Notes: generated by a model not told the origin, from the letters alone. 64,000 bases of DNA from Paeniroseomonas aquatica (GCF_030409335.1 NZ_JAUFPN010000153.1:1-64000), one strand, 5' to 3'; numbered from the stretch's first letter, positions 34,677 to 44,677 are shown. Numbers and translations are program-made.

Positions 34677-36119
34677 CTATTTCCGGGAGGCTTCGACCTT
34701 GTCGATGACCCGCGTGGTGGAGCGGCCAGGCAGCAGGTCGATCAGCGCCACCACGCCGCCTGCCGCCTGAACCTCCGTGGCGCCAACCACTTGGCTTAGC
34801 GTGTAGTCGGCACCCTTGATGAGCACATCGGGCAGCAGGCTTCGAATCAGCTCGAGCGGGGTCGGCTCGTCGAATGCGACGACCGCATCGACCGAAGCGA
34901 GCGCGGCGATCACGGCGGCGCGGTCGGCAAGGGGATTGACCGGGCGGCTCGGACCTTTGAGGCGTGCCACCGAGGCATCCGTATTGAGCGCGACCACCAA
35001 CCGGTCGCAGCGACGGCGGGCGGCCCGCAGCAGGGCGACGTGGCCGGCGTGGAGGATATCGAAGCAGCCATTGGTGAAGCCGACGCGAAGGCCATGCGCC
35101 TTCCAGTCCGCCACCAGCCGCGCGGCGCCCGCGTGGTCGAGCAGCATGCCTTCCTCCGGGCTCTCGCCGCTCTCGGCACGCAGCGCATGCGCCAACTCGT
35201 CGGCGCCGACGGTGGCGGTGCCAAGCTTGCCGACGACAATCCCTGCGGCGGCATTGGCGATCCGCATGGCTTCCGCCAGGGGCCGGCATGCGGCATGGGC
35301 CAGGGCGAGGGTCGCAATGACGGTGTCGCCGGCGCCGGAGACGTCAAAGACCTCGCGCGCAACCGCGGGCACGCTTTCGGCAGAATTCGCCTCGATGAGG
35401 GTCATGCCCTTCTCCGCCCGGGTGCACAGCAGCGCGGGCACTCCGGCATCGGCCATGACGGCGCGGGCAGCGGCGACCACCTCCTCCTCGGTGCCGGTCG
35501 GCAGGCGGGCGGCGCGGGCCAGCTCCCGGGCATTCGGCGTCAGGCAATCCGCCCCGCGGTAGCGGCTGAAATCGTCGGACTTCGGGTCGGCGAAGACCGG
35601 GATGCCCTGGGTTCGGGCGGCGGTGATGGCGGCTTCGATCACCTTCGGAGCCAGCACACCCTTGGCATAATCGGACAGGATCAGGGCGTTGCAGCCCGGC
35701 AGCGCGGCTGCCACGGCAGCGACGAGGGCGGCAGCTTCGGCCGGCTCCGCCAGGTGGCTCGTTTCCTCGTCCAGCCGGGCGAGCTGCTGGGTGCCGGCGA
35801 TCAGCCGGGTCTTGCAGATGGTCGGGCGGGCGCCGCTCAGGACGCAGGCATCGGTGATGCGGAGGTCCTCGGCCAGCAGGGCACGGAACTCGCTGGCGGC
35901 AGAGTCCTGGCCCAACAGGCCGATGAGCACGGCCTGCCCCCCGAGGGCCGAGATGTTGCGGGCGACATTGCCGGCACCGCCGGGCATGGCGATGGTTCGG
36001 CGCAGCCGTACCACCGGCACCGGCGCTTCCGGCGAGATTCGGTCGACATCGCCGTAGAGGAAGCGATCGAGCATGACGTCGCCGAGGACAAGGATGCGGC
36101 AGCCGGTGAAGTTCAGCAT
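34677..36119 (-). CDS. hldE: Bifunctional heptose-7-P kinase / heptose-1-P adenylyltransferase
   Basis: 480 residues in two domains. Residues 1-320 are a PfkB-type kinase: ILVLGDVMLDRFLYG, RISPEAPVPVV, PGGAGNVARNISALGG and the DVSGAGDTVIATLALA catalytic Asp. Residues about 340-480 are a nucleotidyltransferase with VGFTNGCFDILHAGH (HxGH) and LIKGADYTLSQVVG. The enzyme makes ADP-glycero-manno-heptose for the LPS inner core, using kinase and adenylyltransferase steps with GmhA/GmhB elsewhere. The frame extends upstream to a TTG at 36155, but the ATG at 36119 gives the standard start. No other LPS genes are adjacent. It lies downstream of fusA, separated by a hairpin, so it may have its own promoter. 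Confidence 0.95.
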   Translation of the reverse strand: MLNFTGCRILVLGDVMLDRFLYGDVDRISPEAPVPVVRLRRTIAMPGGAGNVARNISALGGQAVLIGLLGQDSAASEFRALLAEDLRITDACVLSGARPTICKTRLIAGTQQLARLDEETSHLAEPAEAAALVAAVAAALPGCNALILSDYAKGVLAPKVIEAAITAARTQGIPVFADPKSDDFSRYRGADCLTPNARELARAARLPTGTEEEVVAAARAVMADAGVPALLCTRAEKGMTLIEANSAESVPAVAREVFDVSGAGDTVIATLALAHAACRPLAEAMRIANAAAGIVVGKLGTATVGADELAHALRAESGESPEEGMLLDHAGAARLVADWKAHGLRVGFTNGCFDILHAGHVALLRAARRRCDRLVVALNTDASVARLKGPSRPVNPLADRAAVIAALASVDAVVAFDEPTPLELIRSLLPDVLIKGADYTLSQVVGATEVQAAGGVVALIDLLPGRSTTRVIDKVEASRK

Positions 36120-36157
36120 GGAATCGCAATAAACCTGTTCGGGCCGGAATTGCAAAC

Positions 36158-36180
36158 GGCGCGGGGGTAGTCCCCGCGCC
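36158..36180 (-). terminator. Hairpin after fusA
   Basis: GGCGCGGGG (36158-36166) and CCCCGCGCC (36172-36180) pair perfectly around a 5-base loop, 28 bases past the fusA stop, read on the minus strand. The following GTTTGC gives only a short U-run. Probably ends or attenuates the fusA transcript before hldE. Confidence 0.6.
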
Positions 36181-36208
36181 GTCGCCGCTCAACCGATGTC
36201 CGTACGGA

Positions 36209-38290
36209 TCAGGCGGACTTCGCCATGATCTCGTCCGCGATGTTCCGCGGCACCGGGTCATAGTGGTGGAACTGCATCGAGAAGGAGGCGCGCCCCTTGG
36301 TCATGCCGCGCAGGTTGGAGATGTAGCCGAACATCTCCTTCAGCGGGACATGTGCCCGGACGATGACCGAGGTGCCGGCCATGTCCTGCGACTGGATGAC
36401 GCCACGGCGGCGGTTCAAGTCGCCCACCACGTCGCCGACATGGTCCTGCGGGGTGGTGACCTCCACGTCCATGATCGGTTCCAGGATGACCGGGCCGGCC
36501 TTCTTCATGCCTTCGCGGAAGCACGCCTTGGCGGCGATCTCGAAGGCGAGCGCCGACGAGTCGACGTCGTGGTACTTGCCGTCGACCAGGGTGTAGCGGA
36601 AGTCGACTGTCGGGAAGCCGGCGAGCACGCCGGTATCGGCCTGCACCTTGATGCCCTTCTCCACCGCCGGGATATATTCGCGCGGCACCGAACCGCCGGT
36701 GGTGCCGTTGACGAACTCGATGCCCTCGTTCCGCTCGCGCGGCTCGAAGACGATCTTCACCTCGGCGTACTGGCCCGAGCCGCCCGACTGCTTCTTGTGG
36801 GTATAGGTCTCGGTGTGGGACTTCGAGATCGTCTCACGGTAGGCGACCTGCGGGGCGCCGATATGCGCGTCCACGCCGTATTCGCGCTTCAGCCGGTCGA
36901 TGATAATCTCGAGGTGCAACTCGCCCATGCCGGACAGGATGGTCTGGCCGGTCTCCTGGTCGGTCTTGAGGCGCAGCGACGGGTCCTCGCCGGCCAGCTT
37001 CTGCAGGCCGAGCGTCATCTTCTCGACGCCGTCCTTGGTCTTCGGCTCGACCGAGATGTCGATGACCGGGATCGGGAAGGCCATGCGCTCGAGCACCACC
37101 GGGTCCGACTGGTCGGCGAGGGTATCGCCGGTGCCGGTGTCCTTCAGCCCGACGAAGGCGGCGATGTCGCCGGCGGAGACTTCCTTGATTTCCTCACGCT
37201 TGTCGGCGTGCATCTGGAACATCCGGCCGATGCGTTCCTTGTGGCCCTTGGTCGTGTTCATGACCATGTCGCCCTGCTTGAGGACGCCGGCATAGACGCG
37301 GACGAAGGTCAGGTTGCCGTACTTGTCGTTGATGATCTTGAAGGCCAGGCCGGCGAAGGGCAGGGACTCGTCGGCCGGGATGATGCGGCGGTCGACGCTC
37401 TCGTCCTCGCCTTCCTCGGCGGCGACCTTGATGCCGGCGATGTCGATCGGGCTCGGCAGGTAGTCGATCACGCCGTCCAGCAGCGGTTGCACGCCCTTGT
37501 TCTTGAAGGCGGTGCCGCACATCACCGGGCGGAAGGTGCCGTCGATCGTGCCGCGCTTGATGGCACGCTTCAGGGTCTCGACCGAGACGTCGCCCTTCTC
37601 GAAGTATTCCTCCATGCCGGCGTCGTCGACGCTCAGCGCGGTGTCGAGCAGGAGCTGGCGGTACTCGGCCGCCTTCTCCTTCAGGTCCTCGGGGATGTCC
37701 TCGTAGTGGTAGGCGGCGCCGAGCTCGTCGCCTTCCCAGATGATCGCCTTCATCTCGATCAGGTCGACGACGCCCTTGAAAGTGTCCTCGATACCGATCG
37801 GCAGCTGCAGCGCGATCCAGGTGATGCCGAGCTTCTCGGTCAGCGTGGCCGCGGCGCGGTAGAAATCGGCGCCGGTGCGGTCGAGCTTGTTGATGAAGAT
37901 CAGGCGGGGGACGTTGTAGCGGTCCGCCAAGCGCCAGTTGGTCTCGGACTGCGGCTGCACGCCGGCCACGCCCTCGATGATGAAGACGGCGCCGTCAAGC
38001 ACGCGCAGCGAGCGGTTCACTTCGATGTTGAAATCGATGTGGCCGGGGGTGTCGATGACGTTGATCCGGTAGTCCTTCCACACGGCGGTCACGGCCGCGG
38101 AGGTGATGGTGATCCCCCGCTCGCGCTCCTGGTCCATGTAGTCGGTGGTGGTGTTGCCGTCATGGACCTCACCGATGCGATGGGACTTGCCGGTGTAGTA
38201 GAGAATCCGCTCGGTCGTCGTGGTCTTGCCCGCGTCGATATGCGCGGTGATGCCGATATTGCGGATTCGGTCGAGCGGGGTGCGCGCCAC
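36209..38290 (-). CDS. fusA: Elongation factor G, atypical stand-alone copy
   Basis: 693 residues, full-length EF-G with five domains. GTPase motifs are intact: [24 protein letters not shown], and the C-terminal [15 protein letters not shown] end. The GTG at 38290 ([13 protein letters not shown]) has GGAGG eight bases upstream and gives the correct length. Two features are unusual. The switch I region reads [16 protein letters not shown], not the ATMDWMEQEQERGITI of ordinary str-operon EF-G. The G3-following segment reads [20 protein letters not shown]. It is not beside rpsL, rpsG or tuf but upstream of hldE. It may be a paralogue for ribosome recycling or stress, with the main copy elsewhere; it could also be this lineage's only fusA moved out of the operon. 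Confidence 0.9.
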   Translation of the reverse strand: MARTPLDRIRNIGITAHIDAGKTTTTERILYYTGKSHRIGEVHDGNTTTDYMDQERERGITITSAAVTAVWKDYRINVIDTPGHIDFNIEVNRSLRVLDGAVFIIEGVAGVQPQSETNWRLADRYNVPRLIFINKLDRTGADFYRAAATLTEKLGITWIALQLPIGIEDTFKGVVDLIEMKAIIWEGDELGAAYHYEDIPEDLKEKAAEYRQLLLDTALSVDDAGMEEYFEKGDVSVETLKRAIKRGTIDGTFRPVMCGTAFKNKGVQPLLDGVIDYLPSPIDIAGIKVAAEEGEDESVDRRIIPADESLPFAGLAFKIINDKYGNLTFVRVYAGVLKQGDMVMNTTKGHKERIGRMFQMHADKREEIKEVSAGDIAAFVGLKDTGTGDTLADQSDPVVLERMAFPIPVIDISVEPKTKDGVEKMTLGLQKLAGEDPSLRLKTDQETGQTILSGMGELHLEIIIDRLKREYGVDAHIGAPQVAYRETISKSHTETYTHKKQSGGSGQYAEVKIVFEPRERNEGIEFVNGTTGGSVPREYIPAVEKGIKVQADTGVLAGFPTVDFRYTLVDGKYHDVDSSALAFEIAAKACFREGMKKAGPVILEPIMDVEVTTPQDHVGDVVGDLNRRRGVIQSQDMAGTSVIVRAHVPLKEMFGYISNLRGMTKGRASFSMQFHHYDPVPRNIADEIMAKSA

Positions 38291-38538
38291 GGGTGGGCCT
38301 CCAAAGGCAAAAGCGGGCCCGGCCGCGGATCTGCTCCGCACCGCCCGCCGAGGTCTGACTGGTTCAGTCTGGTATCGCGGGGGAATTGCCCCCTCCAGCC
38401 GGGATTTGCAAGCGGGTTTCGCGGCGGCGGGTCCAGCGCCCGGGGATTCGGCCGGCATGTTCACGGAATCGAAATCGGAACGGTGCTTCGTTCAACCCCT
38501 GCCGCCCGTGGACAGGCCGGCCGAGGAAACCAACAGCT

Positions 38539-40236
38539 ATGCTGACCGCATTCCGGGACCTTCGCATATCGTTCAAGCTCCTCCTGCCCCTCATTGCCCT
38601 GGCCCTGGTCGGCGGCGGCATCGGCGCCTACATCAGCCAAGCCCTCATGCGGGCGGATAGCGAGTATTCGAGGCTGCTGGAGGGAGAGGTGGCAGCGGCC
38701 AGCGCGTCCGACCGCCTCAACCTCATATTGGTCGACATGGCGCGCGCGGTCTGGCGTGGCATGGCCTTGTCCGAGGCTGCAGAGCTCGATGGCGCGATCC
38801 GGGACCTGGAGCAGATGGCGGCTGCGGTCAGCACCTATGGCGCGTCCGGCCGCGGGGCCCTGCGGGCTGCGGGCGACATCACCGCCCTGAATGACATCGA
38901 ACGGGAACTCATCGTCCGGCAGGAGGTGGCGCTGCGGGGCCTGCGGCAGATGCGCGCCGGCGATCCGACTGGCGGGCGGCAGTTGATCATGGCGGAGTTC
39001 GCCGGGCAGGTTCCCGTCCTGCGGGCCAAGACCCGGCAATTCACCGAAAAGCTTAAGAAGATGGCGACGGAACGGTCGGAAGCGCTGACCCGGGAGGCGG
39101 AGGCGTCGGTCAGGCTGGCCATCCTGGTGCTCGGCCTGGGTCTCACCCTGGGCCTCGGCGCCGGCATCTGGCTGATGCTGGCGACCGTCGTCCGCCCCTT
39201 CGGCCGGCTGCATCGCAGCATGCAGGGCCTGGCCGGTGGCGACCTGGGCATACAGGTCGTCGATACCGACCGTGGGGACGAAATCGGCGCCATGGCGCAG
39301 GCCTTGCAGGCCTTCGGCAAAGGCCTGCGGGAAAGTGAGGTGCTGCGGCAGGACCAGGAGGTGCTCAAGGTCCGGGCTGAGGCGGATCGCAAGGCCGCGC
39401 TGGCCAGCATGGCCACGGCGCTGGAGGAACGGGTGGGCGGCGTAGTCGAGGGCATCGCCGCCGCCGCCTCGGAGCTGAATGCCGCCGCCACCTCCATGGT
39501 CGGCATCGCCGACGCCACCAGCGGCCGTGCCGTGACCGTCAGCAACGCGACCGCGGAGGCCAGCGCCAATGTCAATACGGTGGCCGCCGCGACCGAGCAG
39601 CTTGCCGCTTCCGTCGCCGAAATCAGCCGGCAGGTCGCCGACAGCGCCCGCATGGCCAATGGCGCGGTGGATCAGGCCAACCGGACGAATGCGACCGTGG
39701 CCAACCTGACCGAGGCGGCCTCCCGCATCGGCGAGGTGACGCGGCTGATCGGCGACATCGCCGGGCAAACCAACCTGCTGGCGCTGAACGCCACGATCGA
39801 GGCGGCCCGTGCCGGGGAGGCCGGCAAGGGCTTTGCCGTCGTGGCGAGCGAGGTCAAGGCGCTGGCCAACCAGACGGCGCAGGCGACCGGCAACATCGCC
39901 AGCCAGATCCAGGCAATGCAGGCCGCCACGCGCGAGGCCGCCGCCGATATCGGCGCCATTCGCGGCAGCATCGATCAGATCAACGACGTGACAGCGGCAA
40001 TCGCGGCGGCGGTGGAGGAGCAAGGTGCCGCCACGCGGGATATCGCCCAGAACGTCCAGCGGGCCGCCGCAGGCACCAACGAGATCTCTGGCGCGATCGA
40101 GGGGGTGACGGCGGCAGCGGCGGAGACGGGCGGGGCGGCGAACCAGGTACAATCCACTTCCGGCACCCTCGCCGAACAGGCGGAAACGCTCAAGCGGGAG
40201 GTCTCGAGCTTCCTGAGCCGGGTGCGGGCGGCCTGA
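38539..40236 (+). CDS. Methyl-accepting chemotaxis protein
   Basis: 565 residues. Transmembrane helix 1 is at about 11-31 and helix 2 at about 192-218. They enclose a periplasmic helical region of about 160 residues of the four-helix-bundle type (the [17 protein letters not shown] and [12 protein letters not shown] segments). A HAMP domain follows at about 215-268 and then a long coiled-coil signalling domain with the hairpin tip [26 protein letters not shown] methylation-type Ala-rich heptads flank the tip. There is no C-terminal NWETF-type CheR tether. GAGGAAA nine bases ahead marks the ATG. It stands divergent from fusA, with no other che genes nearby, so it is an orphan receptor; ligand unknown. 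Confidence 0.93.
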   Translation: MLTAFRDLRISFKLLLPLIALALVGGGIGAYISQALMRADSEYSRLLEGEVAAASASDRLNLILVDMARAVWRGMALSEAAELDGAIRDLEQMAAAVSTYGASGRGALRAAGDITALNDIERELIVRQEVALRGLRQMRAGDPTGGRQLIMAEFAGQVPVLRAKTRQFTEKLKKMATERSEALTREAEASVRLAILVLGLGLTLGLGAGIWLMLATVVRPFGRLHRSMQGLAGGDLGIQVVDTDRGDEIGAMAQALQAFGKGLRESEVLRQDQEVLKVRAEADRKAALASMATALEERVGGVVEGIAAAASELNAAATSMVGIADATSGRAVTVSNATAEASANVNTVAAATEQLAASVAEISRQVADSARMANGAVDQANRTNATVANLTEAASRIGEVTRLIGDIAGQTNLLALNATIEAARAGEAGKGFAVVASEVKALANQTAQATGNIASQIQAMQAATREAAADIGAIRGSIDQINDVTAAIAAAVEEQGAATRDIAQNVQRAAAGTNEISGAIEGVTAAAAETGGAANQVQSTSGTLAEQAETLKREVSSFLSRVRAA

Positions 40237-40326
40237 TCAGATGCGAAGCCGGTGCAGGGGTTGCACCGGCAGGCCGGCAAATGGCTAGCTTCCATCAACC
40301 GCCAGCACGGCGGAGGGAGGGAAGCG

Positions 40327-41775
40327 ATGCGCCTTGCCATTCTCGGCTTGCTGCTGCTCACGCCTTGGGCGGTCGCCCGGGGAGCGGAGCCGGAGGCGGC
40401 CAATATGCGTCTGCTCGGCCATGACGGCCTGCAGGGCCGCAGCGCCTACCAGCCGACGATCCACCGCCAGGGCGACCGCTGGATCCTGTACGTCGGGCAC
40501 CACGGCGGCAGCCAGGCCGAGCCGAAGCCGCTGAACCCGCTGACCGGACAGGCCGAGTTCAACGGCACCTCCATCCTCGACGTCACCGATCCGGCCAGCC
40601 CGCGCTACCTCGCGCATATCCCGGGGGAGCCGGGCTTCGACGAGGATGGCGGGGCGCAGATGGTGCGGGTCTGCGACAACCGAGGATTGCGAAACGCGGC
40701 CAATCCGGCCGGCTTCACCATGCTGCGGACCCAGGGCAATGCCGGGCACCAGCTCTTCGACGTGACCGACCCGGCGAAGCCGAAGCTGCTCGCCAGCATC
40801 CCGGCCGGGCATACCCACAAGAACTGGTGGGAATGCGATACCGGCATCGCCTTCCTCGTCTCTGGCCTCAGGCCGCCCTGGCGCGTCCGGCGGATGACCC
40901 AGGTGTTCGACCTGAACGACCCGGCGAAGCCGGTGCATATCCGCGACTTCGGCCTGCCGGGGCAGCAGATCCGGGACGGCGCGGCGATGCAGGATGCCCA
41001 TGCCGAACACGGCACCCTGCCGACCGAGCTGCATGGCGGCATCTCGACCGGGCCGCAGGGCAACCGGATCTACTTCGGCTATGGCACCAATGCCGGCGGG
41101 ATCGTGCAGATCATCGACCGGGCGAAGCTGCTGGAGGGGCCGCGGGAGCCGACCGATGCCAACCTGCGGGCGCCGGAAGTCGGGCGGCTGGTGATGATGC
41201 CCTGGGTCGGGGCGCATACCGCCTATCCGCTGCTGGGCATGCCGATCGCCGAATTCGGCCGGGATGCGCGCGGGGCGACGCGGGACTTCGTCATGATCGT
41301 CAACGAGTCGCTGCGCAACGAGTGCCGGGAGGAGGCGCGGCAGATGGTCTGGTTCGCCGATATCTCGGTGGAGAGCCAGCCGATGGTGGTTTCCTCCTGG
41401 ACGGTGCCGGAGGCCTCGGGGAATTTCTGCGCCCGCGGCGGGCGGTTCGGCTCGCATTCCTCGAACGAGAGCATGGCGCCGGTCTTCCACAAGAAGCTGG
41501 CCTTCATCGCCTTCTTCAATGCCGGGGTGCGGGCGCTGGACATCCGCGACCCCTACCATCCGCGAGAAGTCGGGCATTTCATCCCGCCGATCACGGAGCG
41601 CACGGCGGAACGCTGCGTGCCGGTCGACGGCACGCCGCGCTGCAAGCGCGCCATCCAGACCAAAAACGTCGAAACCGACGAGCGTGGCCTGGTCTATATC
41701 GTCGACCGCGCCAACACCGGGGTCCACATCCTAGAAGTCACCGGCGAACCCCGCAGCATCGCAGGCCTCCCCTGA
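40327..41775 (+). CDS. Secreted LVIVD-repeat protein
   Basis: 482 residues with a signal peptide (MRLAILGLLLLTPWAVARGA). The body repeats a pattern of TSILDVTDPASPRYLA, HQLFDVTDPAKPKLLA, TQVFDLNDPAKPVHI and VRALDIRDPYHPREV, the LVIVD repeat, predicted to make a beta-propeller. His-rich loops between them (HTHKNWWECD, DAHAEHG, HTAYP) could bind metal. Four Cys pairs are possible (VRVCDN, WECDTG, NECREE, NFCARGG, ERCVPVDGTPRCK). It is presumably periplasmic or surface-exposed. The function of the family is not known. It follows the chemoreceptor by 90 bases on the same strand, with GGAGGGAAGCG just before the ATG. Confidence 0.85.
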   Translation: MRLAILGLLLLTPWAVARGAEPEAANMRLLGHDGLQGRSAYQPTIHRQGDRWILYVGHHGGSQAEPKPLNPLTGQAEFNGTSILDVTDPASPRYLAHIPGEPGFDEDGGAQMVRVCDNRGLRNAANPAGFTMLRTQGNAGHQLFDVTDPAKPKLLASIPAGHTHKNWWECDTGIAFLVSGLRPPWRVRRMTQVFDLNDPAKPVHIRDFGLPGQQIRDGAAMQDAHAEHGTLPTELHGGISTGPQGNRIYFGYGTNAGGIVQIIDRAKLLEGPREPTDANLRAPEVGRLVMMPWVGAHTAYPLLGMPIAEFGRDARGATRDFVMIVNESLRNECREEARQMVWFADISVESQPMVVSSWTVPEASGNFCARGGRFGSHSSNESMAPVFHKKLAFIAFFNAGVRALDIRDPYHPREVGHFIPPITERTAERCVPVDGTPRCKRAIQTKNVETDERGLVYIVDRANTGVHILEVTGEPRSIAGLP

Positions 41776-41785
41776 CCCCCGGGTT

Positions 41786-41838
41786 CCAAGGGTCCTTCGA
41801 CCCTTGGCGGGAGAGTTCGAGAGGGCAGTGCCCTCTCG
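41786..41838. repeat. Two tandem hairpins (REP/BIME-like) between convergent genes
   Basis: Hairpin 1: CCAAGGGTC (41786-41794) with GACCCTTGG (41799-41807) around CTTC. Hairpin 2: CGAGAGGGC (41818-41826) with GCCCTCTCG (41830-41838) around AGT. Both stems are 9 bp and perfect, and lie between the stops of the LVIVD gene and wrbA. The paired, spaced form suggests a dispersed repeat module that also ends transcription in both directions. Confidence 0.65.
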
Positions 41839-41847
41839 GGCCCAGCC

Positions 41848-42447
41848 TCAGCCGAACAGCTTCGCCGTTATCTCCGCCACGTGCTTGCCCTGGAATCGGG
41901 CCAGCTCCAGCTCATTCTCGCTGGGCTGCCGCTCACCTTTGCCACCGGCGATGGTCGTGGCGCCATAGGGGGTGCCGCCGCTGACCTCGTCCAGCCGCAC
42001 CAAGCCGGCGGCGCTGTAGGGCAGGCCGACCTGCACCATGCCGTGGTGGAACATCATGGTATGCATCGCCATCAGGGTCGTCTCCTGCCCGCCGTGCTGG
42101 CTGGCGGTGGAGGAGAAGGCGCTGCCGACCTTGCCGATCAGCGCGCCGCGCGCCCAGAGCCCGCCGGTCTGGTCCCAGAACTGCGCCATCTGCGAGGGCA
42201 TCCGGCCATACCGGGTTGGGCAGCCAAGAATGATGCCGTCGTACTGGTCCAGCTCCTGCGGGCTGGCCTCGGGCGCTGCCTGGTCCAGCTTGGCATGGGC
42301 CTGCTCCAGCACCTCGCGCGGGGCGATCTCCGCGACGCGCTTCACCGTGACCGTGGCGCCCGCCGAGCGGGCACCCTCGGCGACGGCACCGGCCATCGTC
42401 TCGACATGGCCATACATGGAATAATAGAGCACCAGAATCCGCGCCAT
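41848..42447 (-). CDS. wrbA: NAD(P)H:quinone oxidoreductase, WrbA type
   Basis: 199 residues, the standard length for WrbA. Flavodoxin-like fold with the FMN phosphate loop [12 protein letters not shown], the [13 protein letters not shown] loop, and the [22 protein letters not shown] and GTPYGATTI blocks that mark WrbA rather than flavodoxin. The tetramer reduces quinones by two electrons and limits semiquinone radicals; expression is usually stress- or stationary-phase-linked. It is followed by no gene on its strand, and the ankyrin gene lies 51 bases upstream. It is convergent with the LVIVD gene across the hairpin pair. Confidence 0.95.
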   Translation of the reverse strand: MARILVLYYSMYGHVETMAGAVAEGARSAGATVTVKRVAEIAPREVLEQAHAKLDQAAPEASPQELDQYDGIILGCPTRYGRMPSQMAQFWDQTGGLWARGALIGKVGSAFSSTASQHGGQETTLMAMHTMMFHHGMVQVGLPYSAAGLVRLDEVSGGTPYGATTIAGGKGERQPSENELELARFQGKHVAEITAKLFG

Positions 42448-42498
42448 CGAAGCCTCCCTCAGGTGCGGGGCATACGCGCGGGACCGTGCTATGTTGCC

Positions 42499-42903
42499 TC
42501 AGCGCACAATCCGTTCCGCTTCGGCATCCGTGGCGAGGCGCCGGGCCAGGTCGGCATGGCCGGCTTCCGTCGCATGATCAGCGGCGGTGCGCCCGACGGG
42601 GTCGCGCAAAGCCGGATCGGCGCCATGCTCCAGCAGCAGCGCCACGGCCTCCTGCTGGCCGGCGCCGGCCGCAGCCATCAAGGCGGTGGGGGCCTCGCGC
42701 GGGTCGCCCTCGGCAGCCCCCATCGCCCCACGGTCCAGCAGGAGGCGCAGCACGGCAAGGTGGCCGTGGCAGGCGGCGAGGGCGACCGGGTCGGCCGCTT
42801 CGCCGGGCCGGGGCGCGGCCAGATGCGGATCCGCGGCCAGCATCTCGGCCACCGCCGACGCATCGCCCTGGCCCACTGCCGCCAGGAATTCCTGATGGTT
42901 CAT
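42499..42903 (-). CDS. Ankyrin-repeat protein
   Basis: 134 residues, with no signal peptide. Three to four ankyrin repeats cover most of it: FLAAVGQGDASAVAEMLAADP, DPVALAACHGHLAVLRLLLDRGA, APTALMAAAGAGQQEAVALLLEHGADP and RTAADHATEAGHADLARRL. They serve protein-protein binding; the partner is not known. It begins with MNHQEFL and runs 35 bases downstream of the uraH stop on the same strand, with wrbA another 51 bases on, so uraH-ankyrin-wrbA may be one transcript. In other bacteria similar small ankyrin proteins sit beside catalases or peroxide-handling enzymes. Uricase reactions give H2O2, but no uricase gene is in this window. Confidence 0.85.
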   Translation of the reverse strand: MNHQEFLAAVGQGDASAVAEMLAADPHLAAPRPGEAADPVALAACHGHLAVLRLLLDRGAMGAAEGDPREAPTALMAAAGAGQQEAVALLLEHGADPALRDPVGRTAADHATEAGHADLARRLATDAEAERIVR

Positions 42904-42938
42904 GTCCCGATTCCTCCGTTGCTTTGGAAAAGTAACGC

Positions 42939-43298
42939 TCAGGACCCGCGATAGGTTGTGTAGCTGAAGGGTGAGCAGAGCAGCGGCACATGGTAGTGTC
43001 CCTGGCCGGTGGCCAAGCGGATGCGGACCGGCACCACTTCCAGGAAGCCCTCGGCCGGGGTCAGGCCGCGGCGGTGGAAATAGGCGCCGACGGCGAAGCG
43101 CAGCTCGTGCAGGCCGGGAACCAGATCGGCCTCCGCCATCAGGATCGCCTCGTTGCGCCCATCCGCCGTCGTGACCGTGCTGGCCAGCAGCACCGGCTCC
43201 GGCTCCAGCCGCCAGAGTTCGATGCCGACGCCTTCGGCCGGGCGGCCCTCGGCGGTATTGAGCATATGGGTGCTGAGGTAGCTGTCATGCTGCGCCAT
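42939..43298 (-). CDS. uraH: 5-hydroxyisourate hydrolase (transthyretin-like)
   Basis: 119 residues. The transthyretin-family signature is complete: LSTHMLNTAEGRPA near the N-terminus (catalytic His), the central RFAVGAYF strand, HYHVPLLCSPFSYTTYRGS with catalytic His and Arg, and the C-terminal YRGS tetrapeptide that separates the hydrolase from true transthyretin. It opens the ring of 5-hydroxyisourate to OHCU in urate breakdown. The ATG at 43298 gives the family length; the frame extends to 43361 without support. It is divergent from the ureide-type amidohydrolase 107 bases away, in keeping with a shared purine pathway. Confidence 0.95.
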   Translation of the reverse strand: MAQHDSYLSTHMLNTAEGRPAEGVGIELWRLEPEPVLLASTVTTADGRNEAILMAEADLVPGLHELRFAVGAYFHRRGLTPAEGFLEVVPVRIRLATGQGHYHVPLLCSPFSYTTYRGS

Positions 43299-43405
43299 CG
43301 GCCACGCCTTCCTGAACTGGAACGAACGGCCAGGGTGGGGCCGCTTGACGCCGGTCGGCAAGGCGCGGTTTAGCGCTGCAGCTGCGAAGGTAAGGGCCCC
43401 CTGTC

Positions 43406-44677
43406 ATGACCGAGACATCGATCACCCCGAATGCCGTCGCCGCCGTGAGCGAGGCCCGACAGTGGGACCGGCTGATGCAGATGGCCAGGCTTGGGGCCTT
43501 CCGCGGGGGGGATGGATCGGAAGGCGTGAACCGCGCCTGCCTGACACCACTCGACCGCGAGGCGCGGCGCTTGCTGATCGGCTGGGGCCAGGCCATCGGC
43601 CTCACGCCCTCCATCGATGCCCTGGGCAACCTGTTCCTGCGGTCCGAGGGGACGGTGCCCGGCCTCGCCCCGGTACTGGCCGGCAGCCACATGGACAGCC
43701 AGCCGGCGGGCGGGCGCTTCGACGGCATCTGGGGCGTGCTCGCCGCGCTCGAGGCGGTGCAGGCGCTGCATGAGGCAGGCGTGTCGCTGGCCCGGCCTAT
43801 CGAGGTGGTGGCCTGGACCAACGAGGAAGGCGGCCGCTTCGCCCCGGGCTGCATGGGCAGCATGGCCTATGCCGGGCATAGCGCCGCGGACAGCTGGGAT
43901 GCGGTGACCGACAGCCACGGCGTCAGCTTCGGTGAGGCGCTGCGGGAGCACTTGGCAAAGGAGGCCGACCTGCCGCGCCGGCCCCTGGGCGGCGCGCCGC
44001 ATGCCTATGTGGAGGCGCATATCGAGCAGGGGCCGCAGCTGGAGGCGGCAGGGCTCGACATCGGCATCGTCACCGGAATCCAGGGCAGCCGATGGTTCCT
44101 GGTGGAGCTGCTGGGCGCCAGCGCCCATGCGGGCACGGCGCCGGTATCGATGCGGCGGGATGCGGTGCAGGACATGGTGCGGGCCATCACCGCGCTGAAT
44201 GCGCTGATGGCGGACCCGACCGATGTGCTGCGCTTCACCGTGGCGAAGATCGAGGTGGAGCCGAATTCATCGAACAGCGTGGCGGAGCGGGTGCGCTTCA
44301 CCATCGACTTCCGCCACCCGGATGCGGCGGTGCTGACCGCCCGCGGCGACGCGATCGAGGCGACCATCCGCGGCGCGGTGCGACATTGCGACGTCACCGT
44401 GACCGAGCGCTTCCACGCCCTGCCTGTCGAATTCCATCCGGCCGTGACCGGCGCGGTGGAGCGGGCGGCGGCGGCACAGGGGCTGAAGGCGGTGCGGATG
44501 CCGTCCGGTGCCTTCCACGATGCGCAATTCATGGTGCCGCTCTGTCCCAGCGGCATGATCTTCATCCCCAGCTATCGGGGCATCAGCCATAATCCGGCGG
44601 AATATTCCTCCCCGGAGCAACTGGTCAGGGGCGCCCGGGTCCTGGCTCAGGTGCTGGCGGAGCTGGCGCGGGACTGA
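43406..44677 (+). CDS. M20 amidohydrolase, allantoate or N-carbamoyl-amino-acid type
   Basis: 423 residues. Zinc ligands and catalytic residues of the M20/hydantoinase-carbamoylase group: AGSHMDSQPAGGRFDG (His and Asp), WTNEEGGRFAPG (catalytic Glu pair), YVEAHIEQGPQLE (His), and the final RGISHNPAEYS (His). The lid domain contains GSRWFLVELLGASAHAGTAP. These enzymes remove carbamoyl or ureido groups: allantoate amidohydrolase, ureidoglycolate amidohydrolase or L-carbamoylase. The neighbouring uraH favours a ureide substrate. Its last 31 bases overlap the tail of the convergent phosphatase pseudogene. Confidence 0.9.
   Translation: MTETSITPNAVAAVSEARQWDRLMQMARLGAFRGGDGSEGVNRACLTPLDREARRLLIGWGQAIGLTPSIDALGNLFLRSEGTVPGLAPVLAGSHMDSQPAGGRFDGIWGVLAALEAVQALHEAGVSLARPIEVVAWTNEEGGRFAPGCMGSMAYAGHSAADSWDAVTDSHGVSFGEALREHLAKEADLPRRPLGGAPHAYVEAHIEQGPQLEAAGLDIGIVTGIQGSRWFLVELLGASAHAGTAPVSMRRDAVQDMVRAITALNALMADPTDVLRFTVAKIEVEPNSSNSVAERVRFTIDFRHPDAAVLTARGDAIEATIRGAVRHCDVTVTERFHALPVEFHPAVTGAVERAAAAQGLKAVRMPSGAFHDAQFMVPLCPSGMIFIPSYRGISHNPAEYSSPEQLVRGARVLAQVLAELARD

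Noticed and set aside
36263..38545. 760-codon plus-strand frame
   Set aside because: Antisense of fusA; rich in Val, Asp, His and Leu with no domain.
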